Shown in pieces: positions 25,052 to 34,002 of a DNA stretch of 64,000 nt; position 1 is the first letter of the stretch; the number at the start of each line of letters is the position of its first letter. The notes beneath the pieces were generated by a model. That model ran no database searches, was not told the DNA's origin, and saw nothing but the letters and a program-made list of their open reading frames with translations. The position numbers were made by a program, and so were the translations under genes. This DNA comes from Colwellia piezophila ATCC BAA-637. GTDB lineage: Bacteria; Pseudomonadota; Gammaproteobacteria; Enterobacterales; Alteromonadaceae. The DNA lies in the NCBI RefSeq assembly GCF_000378625.1, contig NZ_KB905164.1, positions 186,001 to 250,000 on the forward strand, written 5' to 3'.

Positions 25052-26452
25052 ACTTGGGGTATATCCCCAAAATTCGATAAGCCATCTCAATTTGCAGGTA
25101 TACGAACCGATCTCGAGTTAAATATTATTGGCGAGCCGGAAATGTTTTATTGCCAGCCGCCTATTGATTATTTACCTCATCCAGAAGCTTGTTTAGTAAC
25201 CGGTATCACGCCACAAAAGGCGCAGAGAGAAGGATTAACTGAAGCCGATTTTGCCGCGCGCGTACATGCGTTATTTTCGGTACCAAATACCTGTGTTGCT
25301 GGCTATAACAGTATTCGCTTTGATGACGAAGTAAGCCGCTATTTGTTTTATCGTAACTTTTACGACCCTTATGCACGTGAATGGCAAAATGGTAATAGCC
25401 GCTGGGATATTATTGATATGGTACGTGCCACTTATGCCCTTCGGCCTGAAGGCATAAATTGGCCAACCGTTGATCGCGATGGCGAAGAGGTGGTTAGTTT
25501 TCGATTAGAATTATTAACCGCTGCCAATGGTATCAAGCATGAAGCCGCACACGATGCCATGAGTGATGTTTATGCCACCATAGCGATGGCTAAGTTAATC
25601 AAAGAAAAGCAGCCAAAACTCTATGATTTTATTTTCAATTTAAAGAATAAGAATCAAGTTAAAGAGTTGATCAATACTGCTGATATGACGCCCATTGTCC
25701 ATACCACCAGCAAGGTATCATCCGCACATGGCTGTACTAGTTGGTTTGCACCGATAATTTATCATCCAGTCAATAAAAACGCGGTTATCTGTGTCGATTT
25801 AGCGCGTGATATCACGCCGTTATTAACATTAACGAGCGAAGAGATTAAAGCACGTTTATATACCCGTCATGACGACTTAGCACCTGATGAGTTGCCAATA
25901 CCGGTCAAGCTTATACATGTCAATAAATGTCCGATGATCGCGCCTGCTAAAACCCTATTACCTGAAAACGCTGAACGTTTAGCCATTCCACGTGATTTTT
26001 GTCTTGAAAACTTAGCCTTACTGAAAAAGCATGCCGAGCTTAGAGATAAACTCAGTGATGTTTTTGCCAGCTCCGATTTTGATAATGAAAACGTTGATGC
26101 TGAACAAGCGTTATATGGTGGTAACTTCTTCAGTCATAGCGACAAAGCGCAGATGGAAATTTTACGCGGCTTATCGCCAGAGCAATTAGCTAATCATCCC
26201 TTTCAATTTCAAGATGAGCGTTTAAGCGTTTTGTTATTTCGCTATCGTGCCAGGAATTACCCATACACCTTATCAACCGAAGAACAGCAGAAGTGGCAGC
26301 AATACAGTCAAAATAAATTACAATATGGTGGTAAGGGAATATTGTCTTTAGATGAGTTTATGATGAAGATTGAAAACTTAGCGCACGAGCATGAAAAAGA
26401 TAAAGCTAAAATGTCGGTACTCAAAGCCTTGTATGAATATGTTCAAGGTTAA
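25010..26452 (+). CDS. sbcB: Exodeoxyribonuclease I
   Basis: 480 residues, the normal length for ExoI, a 3'-5' single-strand DNA exonuclease in recombination and mismatch repair. The N-terminus TIYWHDYETWGISP holds the first DEDD motif (Asp and Glu of DYE). Later motifs are AGYNSIRFDDEVSRYLFYRN and KHEAAHDAMSDVYATIAMAKL (DEDDh histidine and aspartate). The start is a TTG; the next in-frame candidates would remove the catalytic motif. The preceding 80 bases are repeated at the other end of the island. The gene is intact. Confidence 0.95.
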   Translation: MNSNTQTIYWHDYETWGISPKFDKPSQFAGIRTDLELNIIGEPEMFYCQPPIDYLPHPEACLVTGITPQKAQREGLTEADFAARVHALFSVPNTCVAGYNSIRFDDEVSRYLFYRNFYDPYAREWQNGNSRWDIIDMVRATYALRPEGINWPTVDRDGEEVVSFRLELLTAANGIKHEAAHDAMSDVYATIAMAKLIKEKQPKLYDFIFNLKNKNQVKELINTADMTPIVHTTSKVSSAHGCTSWFAPIIYHPVNKNAVICVDLARDITPLLTLTSEEIKARLYTRHDDLAPDELPIPVKLIHVNKCPMIAPAKTLLPENAERLAIPRDFCLENLALLKKHAELRDKLSDVFASSDFDNENVDAEQALYGGNFFSHSDKAQMEILRGLSPEQLANHPFQFQDERLSVLLFRYRARNYPYTLSTEEQQKWQQYSQNKLQYGGKGILSLDEFMMKIENLAHEHEKDKAKMSVLKALYEYVQG

Positions 26453-26543
26453 TATCAACAAAGTTAACTGTGTCTAAAAGCAGGAAAGAATAACCTAGAC
26501 GACCTATACTTGAAATTAGTCTAACTACATTTTGAGGTGGGTC

Positions 26544-28250
26544 ATGGCTATTGCGTATAAGAACAAGCTTAGCACTCGTTTATTTACACCCTTGGTGATA
26601 ATTTTTATAATTATCTTTGCCTTGCTCGCTTTTTATGTGCCAAACATCACCAAAAACAATGCCATTATATCAGCCATCGACTCAGCTGAAGCCACCGTAA
26701 AACAGTATAAAACTATTCGCGGTTATTACACCAAAAATATAATCAAAAAAATTCTTCCTATTGAAAATATTAGACCCCACTACCAACATAAAGGTAAGGC
26801 TGGTGTTATCCCTTTACCTGCTACCTTTATCCATGATTTAAGTGAAGAATTTACTAAAAAAGGCATAATGACGTTAAAGCTGTACAGTCCATTTCCTTTT
26901 CCTAACCGACAATCACGTCAACTAGATGACTTCGCTAAAAAAGCTTGGCAAGCCTTAAATGCTAACCCTAACAAAAGCTTCTCGGTCACCGAAACGATAA
27001 ACAATATCCAGGTAGTGCGTGTTGCTCTAGCAGACACTATGAGTCAGCAAGGCTGTGTTGATTGCCATAATTCTCACCCCGATACCCCTAAAAATGATTG
27101 GCTACTTAATGATGTTCGTGGCGTACTGGAAGTTCAAGTGCCGATAGAAAAAGATCTTGCCAATGCGAACCGGCTTAATTTTATTATCGCCAGCATTTTT
27201 TGCGTGGCATTAATTGCCACCGTCGCTTTGCTCTTTTTCATGTTTAGGCAGCTCATCTCTAACCGTTTACGTGATGTTTATAGCGCACTCGATGATATTG
27301 CCACAGGGGATGGTGATTTAAGTCAGCGCTTAGAAGAAACACCTGTAGATGAAATAGGTCTTATTGCTTCGGCATTTAATCGTTTTATTTACAAGTTAGA
27401 GCAGACCATCACAGGTATTAATAAGCAAATTCATCAGTTAAGTGAAAATACCCAAGCAATGCAAAGCATTACTCATAATACCCAGCAAGGGTCATTAAAC
27501 CAGCAAACCCTCGCCGATCAAGTTGCCAGTGCCATGAATGATATGAAAGCTTCTACCCAAGAGATGGCTGAAATAGCGACCAGCACTGCGGAAAATTCAC
27601 AACAAGCTCAACAACAGTCAGAGCAAAGCCAGACCATCATTAAGCAGAGTATGCACTCTGTTGAAGAGCTATCATCTATGATGCAGCAAGCTTCTCAGGT
27701 TGTTGGCCAACTTGAGTCAGACAGCCAAAATATTGGTGGTGTACTTGATGTTATTCGAGGCATTGCTGACCAAACCAACCTGTTAGCGCTTAATGCTGCC
27801 ATTGAAGCTGCCCGAGCGGGTGAACAAGGTCGAGGATTCGCGGTAGTAGCTGATGAAGTGCGGACACTAGCGAGTAGAACTCAACAATCAACAGAAGAAA
27901 TTAATAAAATGATCATGCAACTGCAAACAGGTGCAAAATCAGCAGTTGAGACGATAAAACAAGGCGATGGCAGTATTATTGAAAGCAATGCTAAAGCGAA
28001 AGAAACCAATGATATTATTAACGAAATGAGTGAAATCATTAATAATATCCAAGCACAAAATTTACAGTTAGCGGCCGCGGCAGAGCAACAAGCAGCGGTA
28101 AGCAATGAGATCAATCATAACATTGAGACCATAAAAGGCGTTTCTGCAACGGCAAGTGAAAGCAGCCAAGAACTACTTGCCATGGCTGAAGAGATTAATC
28201 ACGGTGTCGCAGCCATTAGTAAACAGTTAGAGCAGTTTAGTAAAACATAA
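26544..28250 (+). CDS. Methyl-accepting chemotaxis protein with c-type haem periplasmic sensor (DUF3365)
   Basis: 568 residues from ATG 26544, which follows GAGGTGG; a TTG twelve bases earlier is less likely. A membrane segment at about 12-33 is followed by a periplasmic DUF3365/Tll0287-like domain with one CxxCH haem site (CVDCHNSH, near residue 175), a second membrane segment (about 212-235), a HAMP domain and a methyl-accepting domain with the conserved hairpin tip ([20 protein letters not shown]). It would report redox state, gas ligands or electron-transport status to CheA/CheW. It is alone, 92 bases after sbcB. Confidence 0.9.
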   Translation: MAIAYKNKLSTRLFTPLVIIFIIIFALLAFYVPNITKNNAIISAIDSAEATVKQYKTIRGYYTKNIIKKILPIENIRPHYQHKGKAGVIPLPATFIHDLSEEFTKKGIMTLKLYSPFPFPNRQSRQLDDFAKKAWQALNANPNKSFSVTETINNIQVVRVALADTMSQQGCVDCHNSHPDTPKNDWLLNDVRGVLEVQVPIEKDLANANRLNFIIASIFCVALIATVALLFFMFRQLISNRLRDVYSALDDIATGDGDLSQRLEETPVDEIGLIASAFNRFIYKLEQTITGINKQIHQLSENTQAMQSITHNTQQGSLNQQTLADQVASAMNDMKASTQEMAEIATSTAENSQQAQQQSEQSQTIIKQSMHSVEELSSMMQQASQVVGQLESDSQNIGGVLDVIRGIADQTNLLALNAAIEAARAGEQGRGFAVVADEVRTLASRTQQSTEEINKMIMQLQTGAKSAVETIKQGDGSIIESNAKAKETNDIINEMSEIINNIQAQNLQLAAAAEQQAAVSNEINHNIETIKGVSATASESSQELLAMAEEINHGVAAISKQLEQFSKT

Positions 28251-28424
28251 TCGTGAATTCCGGAGCAAAATTACGGCTATATTTTACGCTTTAGTCTGGG
28301 AAGCTTGTTGCCCAACTCAGTCCTACGGAGGCAACACAACTAAAATTCATCTTTACTATGGTTACATGTATGTCATCAGCTTCTTGAGTATTCATAAAAA
28401 TACATTTCAGGATAAAATAAACAA

Positions 28425-28457
28425 AAAAACTTTTTCATCAATGATGAAGAAGTTTTT
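28425..28457. terminator. Terminator between the chemoreceptor gene and the small lipoprotein gene
   Basis: A 15-base stem with one mismatch, AAAAACTTTTTCATC/GATGAAGAAGTTTTT, with a 3-base loop. A/T-rich flanks on both sides let it work for both converging genes. The rest of 28251-28522 shows nothing else. Confidence 0.65.
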
Positions 28458-28522
28458 GTAATCAAACATAATTTCAGTGTCTAGATATACACTTATATTT
28501 GAAGTTATATCTATTTACATCA

Positions 28523-28723
28523 TTATTCGGTTTTAGCTGAAGTCTTTGATGGTTTACATGTTTTGCGGCGAATACTTGAACCTGTTCTTACCTTTTCCTT
28601 AGTACAAATTTTTTCTTCTTTAACTGTACTGGCTACATTACTTCCCTCTGATGCTGACTGTGTCGAACAGGCCGACAATAACATTAGACAAGTAGATACC
28701 ATTACCATAGGTAATAACTTCAT
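28523..28723 (-). CDS. Small lipoprotein
   Basis: 66 residues. The signal MVMVSTCLMLLSACSTQS has a classical lipobox LSAC (Cys19). The mature part is short with CTKEKVRTGSSIRRKTCKP, a pattern common in small gammaproteobacterial lipoproteins of unknown role where two cysteines flank a TGSxIR(R/K) core. Probably periplasmic and disulfide bonded. Confidence 0.65.
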   Translation of the reverse strand: MKLLPMVMVSTCLMLLSACSTQSASEGSNVASTVKEEKICTKEKVRTGSSIRRKTCKPSKTSAKTE

Positions 28724-28891
28724 AGCTCACTCCTTGATTGGTTATACACAATGAAGCTGTTCTTCACTGAGATTAAAATTAACCACACAAACTTAACATC
28801 AAGTTAACACCATGTAAACAATGAACATTTAAGAACAGATTTAATTGCCATAAACTTTAGATTATCGAAGGAGTATTACCTTGAATATATT

Positions 28892-29761
28892 TTAGCTCTG
28901 CTTTTTCAACCGCGAAATCAAACTAGAAGTATCCCAACGACTGCCACCATTTTCTTGGATCTCTTGATAATAACCATCAAGCTGTTTAGTTATCGTTAAA
29001 TCAGCACCTAACTTTTCCGCTTCTGCAAAAGCAATAGCAAGATCTTTTCTAACCCAATCAACGGCAAAACCAAAATCAAACTCTTGAGCACACATGGTTT
29101 TACCACGGTTGTCCATTTGCCAAGAGCCTGCGGCGCCCTTACCTATGGTATCTAATAATTTATCGGTATCTAGCCCTGCTTTTTGTGCGAAGTTTAATCC
29201 TTCAGCCAAACCTTGTACGGTATTAACAAAACAAATTTGATTAACCATTTTAGCCAATTGCCCTGAGCCCACTTTACCCATGAGTTGACTAAAGCGAGCG
29301 AAGGCAGCCATCACCGGTTCAGTTTTTTCAAAAACGGCTTCATCACCGCCCACCATAACCGTCAGCACACCATTTTCCGCGCCTGCTTGACCACCTGAAA
29401 CGGGTGCATCTAAGAAGTATTGTCCGTTTTTATCGGCAATGGCCCCTAGCTCGATAGCAAGTTCCGACGATGCTGTGGTGTGGTCAACAAAAATACTGCC
29501 TTTAGCAAGTCCGGCAAAAATACCATTATCACCTAACGCTATTTGACGGACATCATCATCATTACCCACACAAGCAAAAACAATGTCACAGCCCGATGCA
29601 GCAAGGGCTGGTGTGGTAGCAACATCACCGTTAAATTCTTTTTGCCAAGCTAAGGCCTTTTCGTTATTGCGGTTATACACACAAACTTGATGACCGGCTG
29701 TTTTCAAGTGCCCTGCCATCGGATATCCCATAACGCCTAGACCAATAAATGCAACTTTCAT
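28892..29761 (-). CDS. NAD(P)-dependent beta-hydroxyacid dehydrogenase
   Basis: 289 residues, HIBADH/tartronate-semialdehyde reductase family. N-terminal Rossmann motif FIGLGVMGYPMAGHL (residues 5-19), substrate-binding FLDAPVSGGQAGAENGVLTVMVGG, and catalytic-lysine region GQLAKMVNQICF. It could act on 3-hydroxyisobutyrate, 2-hydroxy-3-oxopropionate or succinic semialdehyde. No pathway neighbours narrow this down. Confidence 0.85.
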   Translation of the reverse strand: MKVAFIGLGVMGYPMAGHLKTAGHQVCVYNRNNEKALAWQKEFNGDVATTPALAASGCDIVFACVGNDDDVRQIALGDNGIFAGLAKGSIFVDHTTASSELAIELGAIADKNGQYFLDAPVSGGQAGAENGVLTVMVGGDEAVFEKTEPVMAAFARFSQLMGKVGSGQLAKMVNQICFVNTVQGLAEGLNFAQKAGLDTDKLLDTIGKGAAGSWQMDNRGKTMCAQEFDFGFAVDWVRKDLAIAFAEAEKLGADLTITKQLDGYYQEIQENGGSRWDTSSLISRLKKQS

Positions 29762-29834
29762 ATTTTACCCTTTAACTTATATTCAATACGCTTAGTTTAC
29801 TTGAGTTTTTTATTTTGCTCTAGCAACTTTGTAA

Positions 29835-29859
29835 TGTATCAATTTTGGATTATGATACA
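29835..29859. promoter_or_regulatory. Inverted repeat upstream of the peroxidase gene
   Basis: TGTATCA (29835-29841) and TGATACA (29853-29859), a perfect 7-base inverted repeat with an 11-base spacer. It is next to, but different from, the two OhrR-like boxes. Confidence 0.35.
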
Positions 29860-29865
29860 AACTAG

Positions 29866-29877
29866 GTTGCACACAAC
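29866..29877. promoter_or_regulatory. OhrR/MarR-like operator 1
   Basis: GTTGCACACAAC, with perfect GTTG/CAAC arms, resembles known OhrR boxes of the TTGYRCACAA kind. It lies about 150 bases before the peroxidase ATG and probably binds the MarR/OhrR-like protein encoded downstream. Confidence 0.5.
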
Positions 29878-29905
29878 TTAAATTAGCACTACAATGTAAA
29901 TTAGA

Positions 29906-29915
29906 TTGCGCACAA
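29906..29915. promoter_or_regulatory. OhrR/MarR-like operator 2
   Basis: TTGCGCACAA, about 39 bases (roughly four helical turns) from operator 1. Two sites on one helical face would favour cooperative binding. Confidence 0.5.
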
Positions 29916-30028
29916 CCAAACTTTAAGCTATTTACCTTTAAGTAACTAAACGTCCGTAATTTTAAAGCCTAGACTAAAAAGCCTTGCCACTTAATTTGGT
30001 GACCATTTAACCCCGAGGAATAATTTAC

Positions 30029-30511
30029 ATGACTAATATTTATCAATTTACCGTTTTAAACAATAAGCAAGAAAGCGTTGAGCTAACTCAGTTTTCAGAT
30101 AAGGTATTACTTGTGGTTAATACTGCCAGTAAGTGTGGTTTTACCCCTCAATATCAAGGTCTGCAAACCTTACATGATACTTTCCAAGCAAAAGGCTTTG
30201 AAGTATTAGCTTTTCCATGTAACCAGTTCAAGCAGCAAGAAAGTGGCAGTAATGAAGAGATACAGCAATTCTGCGATCTACAATTCAATATAAAATTTCC
30301 TTTGTTCAATAAAATTGATGTCAACGGCGATAATGCTGAGCCATTGTTTTCCTTTTTAAAACAACAAGCGCCTGGAATACTTGGCTCTAAATCGATCAAG
30401 TGGAACTTCACCAAGTTTTTAATTAATCGCCAAGGTGAAGTAATCAAACGCTACGCGCCAACAACGAAACCAGAAGCTATAACGGCTGATATAGAAAAAT
30501 TATTAGTCTAG
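30029..30511 (+). CDS. Glutathione peroxidase family protein (BtuE/Gpx-like)
   Basis: 160 residues, normal for a bacterial cysteine GPx. Peroxidatic Cys36 lies in NTASKCGFTPQY; then FPCNQFKQQESG and KWNFTKFLIN supply the Gln/Trp/Asn of the active site. A second cysteine in FPCNQ and another in IQQFCDLQF could serve as the resolving residue, so the reductant may be thioredoxin. It is followed after three bases by an OhrR-like regulator and preceded by two operator-like boxes. It is likely induced by organic peroxides. Confidence 0.9.
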   Translation: MTNIYQFTVLNNKQESVELTQFSDKVLLVVNTASKCGFTPQYQGLQTLHDTFQAKGFEVLAFPCNQFKQQESGSNEEIQQFCDLQFNIKFPLFNKIDVNGDNAEPLFSFLKQQAPGILGSKSIKWNFTKFLINRQGEVIKRYAPTTKPEAITADIEKLLV

Positions 30512-30514
30512 CTG

Positions 30515-30946
30515 ATGAGTGATAATTTACTACTTGATAAGCAATTGTGCTTTCGCCTTTATAGCTTGAATAAACTCATGTGCCGCCTTTATGCGCCAGT
30601 ATTAAAGGAGTTAGCCTTAACTTACCCGCAGTATTTAGTCATGATGGTGTTATGGCAATATAAAGCCGGAATATCGGTGAAAAACTTAGGTATCAAGCTT
30701 GATTTAGACTCAGGCACATTATCACCGTTACTAAAGCGTATGGAGACGCAACAGTTACTCAAACGTGAGCGCCAAAAGAAAGATGAACGGGTGGTGATCA
30801 TTAAGTTAACTCAAAAGGGAATTGATTTAAGGCAAGCTGCTGAGCATATCCCTGCGAAAATGTTTGCGGTAACTGGCTTTTCACCAGAAAAATTACAAAG
30901 TTTGAATGTTGAGCTTGACCGACTTATAGAAAATATTAGTGATTAG
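30515..30946 (+). CDS. MarR/OhrR-family peroxide-responsive repressor
   Basis: 143 residues. The N-terminal LDKQLCFRLYSLNKLMCRLYAP resembles OhrR, with Cys12 in the sensor position. The winged helix contains LTYPQYLVMMVLW, LGIKLDLDSGTLSPLLKRME and a wing with RQKKDERVVIIKLT. OhrR proteins lose DNA binding when the cysteine is oxidised by organic hydroperoxides. It is transcribed with the peroxidase three bases upstream and probably represses both genes through the boxes at 29866 and 29906. Confidence 0.85.
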   Translation: MSDNLLLDKQLCFRLYSLNKLMCRLYAPVLKELALTYPQYLVMMVLWQYKAGISVKNLGIKLDLDSGTLSPLLKRMETQQLLKRERQKKDERVVIIKLTQKGIDLRQAAEHIPAKMFAVTGFSPEKLQSLNVELDRLIENISD

Positions 30947-31233
30947 CGGCATGATTTTGATCGAAAGATAAAAAAAATCAGCTAAACAGGATGGCTTCCT
31001 GACAATAGGCTCAGGAGAATGTGCATCCTGCATTCTCTAATCAGGTACGTCCTGTACCGTCTGTATTGTCTATAAGTTGCATTCATGCCTCGTCCAACTA
31101 GAAATTTCGGGAGTGGCTAGTCGCTCTGGCCAGCGAAAGTGGTTTATGAGTTTTGTTGGACATAAGTGATATATTCACCTCAGAGAGCATCTGTTCTCTG
31201 AGGTGAATGCAAAATTAATCAGAAATCTAAAAG
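30947..31233. other. Structured intergenic region with a series of hairpins
   Basis: This gap has several inverted repeats in a row: CAGG/CCTG (30987-31001), GAGAATG/CATTCTC (31015-31037), GGTAC/GTACC (31044-31058), TCGCT/AGCGA (31121-31136) and the 14-base stem at 31173-31208. The words CATCCTG and CAGGATG recur. No ORF is supported. It may be a repetitive or RNA-forming element, or the decayed ends of repeats. Confidence 0.4.
31173..31208. terminator. Strong hairpin after lysC
   Basis: Perfect 14-base stem ATTCACCTCAGAGA/TCTCTGAGGTGAAT with an 8-base loop, 26 bases beyond the lysC stop. No T-run follows on either strand, so termination would be Rho-assisted or the hairpin protects the 3' end. 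Confidence 0.5.
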
Positions 31234-32604
31234 TTATGAAAAAAGGCTATTATGTAACTTTTCAACAACAAGATTTGCATCACTTTCATTAACTAAAAAA
31301 CATATGTTATTGGCACTAGCGCCATGACAAATCAAGCGGATATTAACATCATTAATGGTTTCAAATATGCTCTGACCTATGCCCTTCGTACAGGTTAAGC
31401 CATTACCAATAACAGCGACTAACGATAAGCCATGTTCAACACTGACATCACATAATTGTTCTAGTTCAGCGACCACCGTATTAGTAATTAATGACTGAGT
31501 GGAGCCGCTTGGGTTATCAAACGTTAACGCGACACTTATTTCACTGGTGGTGATCAAATCGACACTCAGTTCATGTTTAGCCAGGATTGAAAATACTTTC
31601 GCTAAAAAGCCGCTGGCATGAAGCATCGCTGGGCTTTTTACCGTCACTAACGTTTGCTCACGTCTTAAAGCGATTGAGCGATACGTTGGATTTGAAGCAA
31701 CTTTTTGTTTGATTTGTGTACCGCCCATCTCAGGCTCTTTACTTGAGCCAACAAACACGGGAATATTACAACGCATTGCCGGAATAAGCGTTGCTGGATG
31801 TAATATTTTGGCGCCAAACGTTGCCATCTCAGCCGCTTCACCAAAACTAATTTCTTTAATGGCGCGAGCTTGCTCAGTAATTCTTGGATCGGTAGTAAAA
31901 ATGCCGACGACATCGGTCCAAATAGATAAATTATCGCCATGTACCGCTTCAGCAAGCAACGCTGCTGAATAATCTGAACCGCCTCGTCCAAGCGTTGTCG
32001 TGTTACCTAGGCTATCTTGACCAATAAACCCTTGAGTGACAATCACCTTATCTTTTAACTTAGGCACTAACAGGTGCTCGCATTGCTTACTTAGCTGTTT
32101 AATATCGACCACGGCTTTACCGTGTAAACTATTCGTTTTCATTACTTGTTTAACGTTAAAGTATTCACCAGCAACATCAATGGACTGCAAAACTTCAGCA
32201 AAAATACGTGAACTTAATTGCTCACCAAAGGCAAGAATTGCATCCGTGGTTTTAGTACTATATTGCAGTGATTGTGTTAACGCATGCTGAAGAAGTTCAT
32301 CAAGTAAGCTATTTATTTCTTTATTTAGTTCTACTTCAACATCTATTGATAAATGCTGAGTGATATTGAGCTGAATGGCGCGAATGTTATCAACAATAAG
32401 CTTTTGCTCTGTAACGAGAACATTTTTATGACTTAATCGTACTAAATAATTAGTGACGCCTGCACTCGCAGAAACAACAATTAAGCGGTTGCTAGCATTG
32501 CTTTTAATAATATTTGCACACCGTAACATGGCTTGAAAGTCGGCAACACTGGTGCCACCAAATTTAGCTACGGTTAATGAGGCTGTAGATTGTACTGATT
32601 TCAC
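31234..32604 (-). CDS. lysC: Aspartokinase (lysine-sensitive, monofunctional)
   Basis: About 456 residues. The kinase domain begins TVAKFGGTSVADFQAM; later TTTLGRGGSDYSAALLAEA binds substrate and nucleotide. Two ACT domains occupy about the last 160 residues (LVTVKSPAMLHASGFLAKVFSI, LVAVIGNGL). It makes aspartyl phosphate, the first step to lysine, threonine and methionine. I choose GTG at 32604 because GGGAG lies seven bases before it; a GTG seven codons earlier would place that sequence inside the gene. The preceding lysine riboswitch shows it is the lysine-regulated isozyme. Confidence 0.93.
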   Translation of the reverse strand: MKSVQSTASLTVAKFGGTSVADFQAMLRCANIIKSNASNRLIVVSASAGVTNYLVRLSHKNVLVTEQKLIVDNIRAIQLNITQHLSIDVEVELNKEINSLLDELLQHALTQSLQYSTKTTDAILAFGEQLSSRIFAEVLQSIDVAGEYFNVKQVMKTNSLHGKAVVDIKQLSKQCEHLLVPKLKDKVIVTQGFIGQDSLGNTTTLGRGGSDYSAALLAEAVHGDNLSIWTDVVGIFTTDPRITEQARAIKEISFGEAAEMATFGAKILHPATLIPAMRCNIPVFVGSSKEPEMGGTQIKQKVASNPTYRSIALRREQTLVTVKSPAMLHASGFLAKVFSILAKHELSVDLITTSEISVALTFDNPSGSTQSLITNTVVAELEQLCDVSVEHGLSLVAVIGNGLTCTKGIGQSIFETINDVNIRLICHGASANNICFLVNESDANLVVEKLHNSLFS

Positions 32605-32789
32605 AAATTTCTCCCATAAAAACACTAGCGAGTTACTGAGTTATTGTTCACTAGGTAACTGCGCTATTGGAAGAGCATGACTGAGTAGTTAGCGAATGGA
32701 GTATTTTACCCTTAAGAGCAAAGCGCAAGTGAAGAGCAAAAAAAACGAAACTTTTTCAGCCAGAAGCTCTCCACCTTTTTTTGAATGCT

Positions 32790-32817
32790 AAAGGTGCTTA
32801 TTAAAGTAAGCACCTTT
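32790..32817 (-). terminator. Hairpin of the lysC riboswitch expression platform
   Basis: Perfect 11-base stem AAAGGTGCTTA/TAAGCACCTTT with a 6-base loop, directly 3' of the aptamer on the minus strand. The T8 tract on the transcript is about 45 bases further on (32738-32745), not next to this stem. So this may be an anti-terminator partner or an intermediate helix rather than the terminator itself. Confidence 0.5.
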
Positions 32818-32820
32818 TCA

Positions 32821-32979
32821 CAAATACGTCAGGTGACAGCTATAAGGATTCAACCTTAATAACCGAGTATTTAAGCCCACTCTTAAATACTCTCGGCGAT
32901 AACTCCCCTCAAAAACGGTTATAGGAATGTGGTTCCTCTCGTTTTATACCTCAGTTTCGCGCCTCTTCTGGTACATTTG
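32821..32979 (-). ncRNA. Lysine riboswitch (L-box) aptamer
   Basis: Read on the minus strand: P1 5' strand CAAATGT, then AGAAGAGGCGCGAA, a variable GAGAGGAACC arm, GAGGGGAGTTATCGCCGA, a long hairpin TTTAAGAGTGGGCTTAAA, GGTTGAATCC and CTGTCACCTGACG, closing with TATTTG of P1. The conserved order AGAGGCGC, GGGGA..GCCGA and CTGTCAC(C/T)TGAC is diagnostic of the class. It lies about 217 bases upstream of lysC and should shut expression off when lysine binds. Confidence 0.92.
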
Positions 32980-33149
32980 ATTTAGAGTATTCGCCCTAAA
33001 CCATAATGCGGAATTATTAGACCCGATCTCAGCCGGTAATGCAATAGCATTTATGGCCGTCAATAGACATTTTATTTCGAGCAAGCACTTTATAGAAATA
33101 CTTGGTATAGTGGATAACTCGTAATATTATCGGTAACTTAAGAAAAGCT

Positions 33150-33914
33150 ATGGATTTATTCCTCCTTAAGAAAATTATCACAGTATTGATCATGCCTATT
33201 AATATAGTGCTGTTATTGCTTATTTTTGCCCTCATTGTGCATAGTAAAAAACCAAAGCAGAGTTTTAAATGCTTAGTTACCGCTATCGTCATTCTTTTTA
33301 TTAGTGCCTTCCCGCCTTTTTCTGATACCGTGATGACAGCCATTGAAAATGATTATCCACCCTATGTTCAAACCGATGAAGCTGTTGATTATATTGTGGT
33401 GTTAGGTTGCGATCATAATACTAATGACGCATTGCCCGTCACCAGTCAATTAGCAACCTGCTCTTTACAACGCATGATTGAAGCACTTCGTATATACCAG
33501 CTACACCCTGAAGCAAGAATAATTACCTCAGGTTATGGCGGCCATAATCCAATATCAAATGCTGAAACGGTCAAACAATCGTTGATACTTTTGGGTGTGC
33601 CTGCGCAAAAAATCATTACCGAGAATTTCCCTCAGGATACCGAAGAGGAAGCTGAGCTTATTGCGCCAAGGGTACAAGGTACCCATATGGTACTGGTGAC
33701 TAATGCCGATCATATGCGTAGGGCTATAAATTATTTCCAAGCCCAAGGAATTTACCCTATTGCCGCGCCAACTGGCTATTGGGTAAAAGATCTAGCCGGT
33801 AATAAAAGCTGGGCATACTATCTGCCCGATAGTAAGAAATTACAACAAAGCACTATTGCCTGGTATGAAAGTTTAGGACTGATAGTGCAATGGTTTAAGT
33901 CGTTAGTTAGTTAG
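33150..33914 (+). CDS. elyC: Envelope biogenesis factor ElyC-like (DUF218)
   Basis: 254 residues. Two N-terminal membrane segments (about 8-30 and 40-58) are followed by a periplasmic DUF218 domain: YIVVLGCDHN, ITSGYGGHNPISNAETVKQSL, ENFPQDTEEEAELIAPRV and LVTNADHMRRAINYF. This matches ElyC (formerly YcbC) rather than the shorter SanA. ElyC supports peptidoglycan synthesis and undecaprenyl-phosphate lipid carrier balance. Divergent from the riboswitch-lysC transcript. Confidence 0.8.
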   Translation: MDLFLLKKIITVLIMPINIVLLLLIFALIVHSKKPKQSFKCLVTAIVILFISAFPPFSDTVMTAIENDYPPYVQTDEAVDYIVVLGCDHNTNDALPVTSQLATCSLQRMIEALRIYQLHPEARIITSGYGGHNPISNAETVKQSLILLGVPAQKIITENFPQDTEEEAELIAPRVQGTHMVLVTNADHMRRAINYFQAQGIYPIAAPTGYWVKDLAGNKSWAYYLPDSKKLQQSTIAWYESLGLIVQWFKSLVS

Positions 33915-33962
33915 TGTTTTACGTCGGTGATATTTAAGAGTAACTCGGTAGTTTCTTTATGT

Positions 33963-33995
33963 AGTTACTTTGGATAGTTACTTTGGATAGTTACC
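33963..33995. repeat. Short tandem repeat
   Basis: AGTTACTTTGGAT occurs twice in tandem (33963-33975 and 33976-33988) followed by AGTTACC. It lies in the gap between converging elyC and the Nif3-like gene. Confidence 0.7.
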
Positions 33996-34002
33996 AGGGT
34001 AA

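Noticed and set aside
31173..31208. Classical rho-independent terminator after lysC
   Set aside because: The stem is strong, but neither strand has the T-run; listed only as a hairpin with moderate confidence.
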